A stretch of DNA of 7,590 nt from a bacterium (GTDB lineage Bacteria > Sumerlaeota > Sumerlaeia > UBA8349), in NCBI GenBank assembly GCA_013203855.1, contig JABMPG010000658.1, positions 1 through 7,590 of the forward strand. Direction: 5' to 3'. Below, piece by piece: positions 5,265 to 7,590 of the stretch (position 1 is the first letter of the stretch; the number at the start of each line of letters is the position of its first letter). The notes beneath the pieces are model-generated. The model ran no database searches and had not been told where the DNA came from. It saw only the letters and a program-made list of their open reading frames with translations. The translations under genes and the position numbers were made by a program.

Positions 5265-7590
5265 ATGGGGATGTTGAAATCGATTCAGGACGGCAAGTTC
5301 ACTATCGTGGTGGAGTTTACTCCCCACTCGAAACAGGACGTGGCGCGGATGGCGGCGGTCGCGCGGGATCTGCCCGGCCTCAATGAGAAATACGCCGATA
5401 AGGGCGTTGTCTTCGCGGGAATCTCTCTCACTCAGAACCCGGGCGGAAACCTCTCCTACGATCATCTTGGGGCGTTGGGTATCCTCGAGGAGGAGGGTTT
5501 CCCTGAAAGCCTCGAGGTATGCCCCCACATCACGGGCAAGGACATGAACACCGACGCGATCCGGAGTCTTCTGGTCTCGCTGATCGATCGCGGCGTCAAT
5601 CACATCCTGGCGCTCACCGGCGACCTGTCCGAGACCTCCAAGGGCGTCTTCGAGGTGGATTCGCTGGGTCTGCTTCAACTGGTCAACGAGATCAATATCG
5701 CCAGGCTGCGCTCTTGCAAGACGTACGAAGACTTTACCGACGCGCCGGTTCTCTTCGCCGGCGGGGCGGTCTCGCCCTTCAAGTACACGCCCGGTTCCCT
5801 GGCCATGCAATACATCAAGGCCCGAAAGAAGATCCAGCAGGGCGCGTCGTTTTTGACCTGCCAGTCGGGCTGGGATGCCGAATGTTCCGAAGCGCTGATC
5901 CGGGAACTCGGCGGCGAAGGAGTGCCGATTCTCGGGAACGTGCTGGTCGTGACTGCGCCAGTGGCGAAGTACATGCAGACGCTTCCCGGCTGCGTTGTCA
6001 GCGACGAATTTCTCAAGGCGCTTGCCCATGACAAGGAGTCCGACGCGCTGGTTCGTGCGGGACGGCAGCTGGCTATGTTCCGCTCTTTGGGCTACGCCGG
6101 GGTGGATCTGGGCAAGCCGAGCGAGTTCAAGAAGATCGAGGAGATTGAGAAGGTGGTGGACGTGGCGCTTGAGACGGCCGACTGGCGTGAGTTCAAGAAC
6201 GTGCTTCACTTTCCGGTTTCTGGAAGCGCCTCTCCGAAGGTCAAGGCGGGGGCTGGCCTTTCGCGCTCCTTCCACAACGCTGTCTTCGAGCCGGATGGGG
6301 CGCTGCGTGGCGTGGCGGAAATGGTTCTGTCCCCGTTCGAAAAGTCCTACCAGCGCGAGGGCGCTCTCTATCATCTTTTCAACTGCATCGAAGGCTTTGG
6401 CAAGGGCGTGATGTATGAATGCGAGCATTGCGGCGATTGTTTTCTGCCTGAGAACGATTTCATCTGCACCATGGGCGGCTGCGAAAAGGGTCTGGACAAT
6501 CCGCCGTGTGGAGACGCCGATGCCCGCGGCTACTGTGGGAACAATGCCAATCGCATCTGCGTGGGGGAACGGCTCTATTATCGGCTCCTGCATCATGGCG
6601 ATCTTGAGCAGTTCGAGGAAGTCACCCGCCCGCACCGAAAGGCTCATCTCCAGGACACTTCGTCGGTGTTGAACTACTTTTTTCATCGCGATCATACCAA
6701 CCACGCCAATCCGCTGGCAGGCAGCGGTCTGATCCAGATCGCGGAGCTTCTCCACGCCTCGATTCCGCTTCCGGGCGCGGCCATGCGCTTCATCATGGGC
6801 CTTGGGGAGGAAGGCTTCGCCAAACCCAATCGCGGTCGGGCTATTATTGAATATCTGATCACGACGCAGGCCCGGGAGGGTGCGGACTATATCGATCTTA
6901 ACATCGACGCTCTGGGCGATCCGAACGCTTCCGAGACGATGCGCCATTACGTGGGGATGGTCCACGACCTGGCGGATGGGACGCCGCCTTGCATCGACAG
7001 TTCGGACCTTCGTGTTCTTCAGGCCGGGCTTGAGGAATGGTTTCGTTTGGGCGGGAAGCGGCCGCCTCTGGTGAACTCGATTCCTTACATGGATATGGAC
7101 AAGTTCCGGCCGCTGATGGAGATGCGCGGAAAGAACGCCTTCAGCGCTATCTGTCTTTTGGTCGGGACGGAAGGCCCGCTGAAGTCGAGCCAGGAAATGG
7201 TCGACGCCGCGCGAGAAGTTTTCAAACTGGCGAAGGAATCGGGCTTTCGCAGTGAGGAGTTGCTCTTTGATACTGTTACCCTTGGCATCGCGTCGGACGG
7301 TTGTATGGATGCTATGGGGAATATCAAGGCTTCGCATACGCACCACTCCTTCAATGCTATCCGACAGATTCGCAACGATCCGGAAATGAAGGGCGTTCAC
7401 GCGGTTCTGGGCGTTTCGAACTGGGTTTACGGCGCGACGAAACGGCGCATCGGCCATATCCGGGCGTTCATCGCGGCGGGTCAGGAATATGGTCTCGACG
7501 CGGGGATTGTTGATGTGTCCAAGCAGTTCGGGGTCCAGCCCGCAGCCCCGGAATTGGTGGATTTCGTGAAAAGCTACGTCAGTTTGGACG
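5265..7590 (+). CDS. metF-metV-acsE: MetF-MetV-AcsE fusion: methylene-THF reductase with methyl-THF:corrinoid methyltransferase domain (partial, runs off right edge)
   Basis: The frame is open for 775 codons with no stop before the edge. Residues 10 to about 285 form a MetF barrel, which reduces 5,10-methylene-THF to 5-methyl-THF. E17 (VVEFTP), H88 (CPHIT), D120 (LTGD) and Q200 (TCQSGWD) correspond to key E. coli MetF positions Glu28, His88, Asp120 and Gln183. About 290-440 resembles the MTHFR C-terminal/MetV module: C386 and C389-G-D-C392, then C401, C406, EKGLDNPPC415, C424 and C432. In acetogens MetV is usually a separate iron-sulfur/zinc partner of MetF. After a linker, about 500-775 matches AcsE/MeTr pterin-binding barrels, which pass the methyl group to a corrinoid protein: YIDLNID, D578 (PCIDSS), N604 (LVNS), D669 (LFDT) and N719 (LGVSN). 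These align with Moorella D75, N96, D160 and N199. By that alignment only some 10-25 residues should remain beyond the edge. The methyl acceptor (CFeSP or another corrinoid protein) is unknown. The gene follows fhs by 115 nt. Confidence 0.88.
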   Translation, partial: MGMLKSIQDGKFTIVVEFTPHSKQDVARMAAVARDLPGLNEKYADKGVVFAGISLTQNPGGNLSYDHLGALGILEEEGFPESLEVCPHITGKDMNTDAIRSLLVSLIDRGVNHILALTGDLSETSKGVFEVDSLGLLQLVNEINIARLRSCKTYEDFTDAPVLFAGGAVSPFKYTPGSLAMQYIKARKKIQQGASFLTCQSGWDAECSEALIRELGGEGVPILGNVLVVTAPVAKYMQTLPGCVVSDEFLKALAHDKESDALVRAGRQLAMFRSLGYAGVDLGKPSEFKKIEEIEKVVDVALETADWREFKNVLHFPVSGSASPKVKAGAGLSRSFHNAVFEPDGALRGVAEMVLSPFEKSYQREGALYHLFNCIEGFGKGVMYECEHCGDCFLPENDFICTMGGCEKGLDNPPCGDADARGYCGNNANRICVGERLYYRLLHHGDLEQFEEVTRPHRKAHLQDTSSVLNYFFHRDHTNHANPLAGSGLIQIAELLHASIPLPGAAMRFIMGLGEEGFAKPNRGRAIIEYLITTQAREGADYIDLNIDALGDPNASETMRHYVGMVHDLADGTPPCIDSSDLRVLQAGLEEWFRLGGKRPPLVNSIPYMDMDKFRPLMEMRGKNAFSAICLLVGTEGPLKSSQEMVDAAREVFKLAKESGFRSEELLFDTVTLGIASDGCMDAMGNIKASHTHHSFNAIRQIRNDPEMKGVHAVLGVSNWVYGATKRRIGHIRAFIAAGQEYGLDAGIVDVSKQFGVQPAAPELVDFVKSYVSLD

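Noticed and set aside
4995..7457. An 820-codon open frame on the - strand opposite the fusion gene
   Set aside because: It is a shadow of high-GC codon usage. Its translation shows no family signature, while the + frame has continuous MetF, MetV and MeTr motifs.

Overview
The window is GC-rich, gene-dense bacterial DNA with four genes, all on the + strand: an Aquifex-type aconitase (147-2090), an AraR-like GntR/LacI hybrid regulator (2331-3428), formate-tetrahydrofolate ligase (3461-5149), and a very long open frame (5265 to the right edge, still open after 775 codons). I read the last one as a fusion of three Wood-Ljungdahl methyl-branch modules: MetF (5,10-methylenetetrahydrofolate reductase), the cysteine-rich MetV-type module, and an AcsE-type methyltetrahydrofolate:corrinoid methyltransferase. 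Fhs followed by this fusion points to an anaerobe with a tetrahydrofolate-based methyl branch (acetogenic, or running in reverse). GntR/LacI hybrid regulators are common in PVC-type and neighbouring candidate phyla, so a lineage of that kind is plausible. I cannot place the organism from this window.

Layout: 1-146 is leader DNA with a weak sigma70-like promoter. The aconitase gene is followed by 240 bp without a gene (2091-2330), which holds a GTGCT tandem repeat, a small inverted repeat and a piece resembling the fhs-fusion spacer. The regulator and fhs are only 32 nt apart, with a perfect 12-bp palindrome between them, so they are probably co-transcribed. fhs and the fusion gene are 115 nt apart; that spacer contains a long imperfect inverted repeat and then a strong Shine-Dalgarno sequence.

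Pathway: Fhs makes 10-formyl-THF from formate, THF and ATP. FolD, which is not in the window, would convert it to methylene-THF. The fusion would then reduce methylene-THF to methyl-THF and pass the methyl group to a corrinoid protein, so one polypeptide would cover two consecutive steps. The regulator may control this operon in response to a small ligand. Aconitase (citrate/isocitrate) belongs to central carbon metabolism and may be an independent transcription unit.

The strongest candidate for something new is the MetF-MetV-AcsE fusion. Its catalytic and pterin-binding residues are largely present. I do not know whether this architecture has been described.
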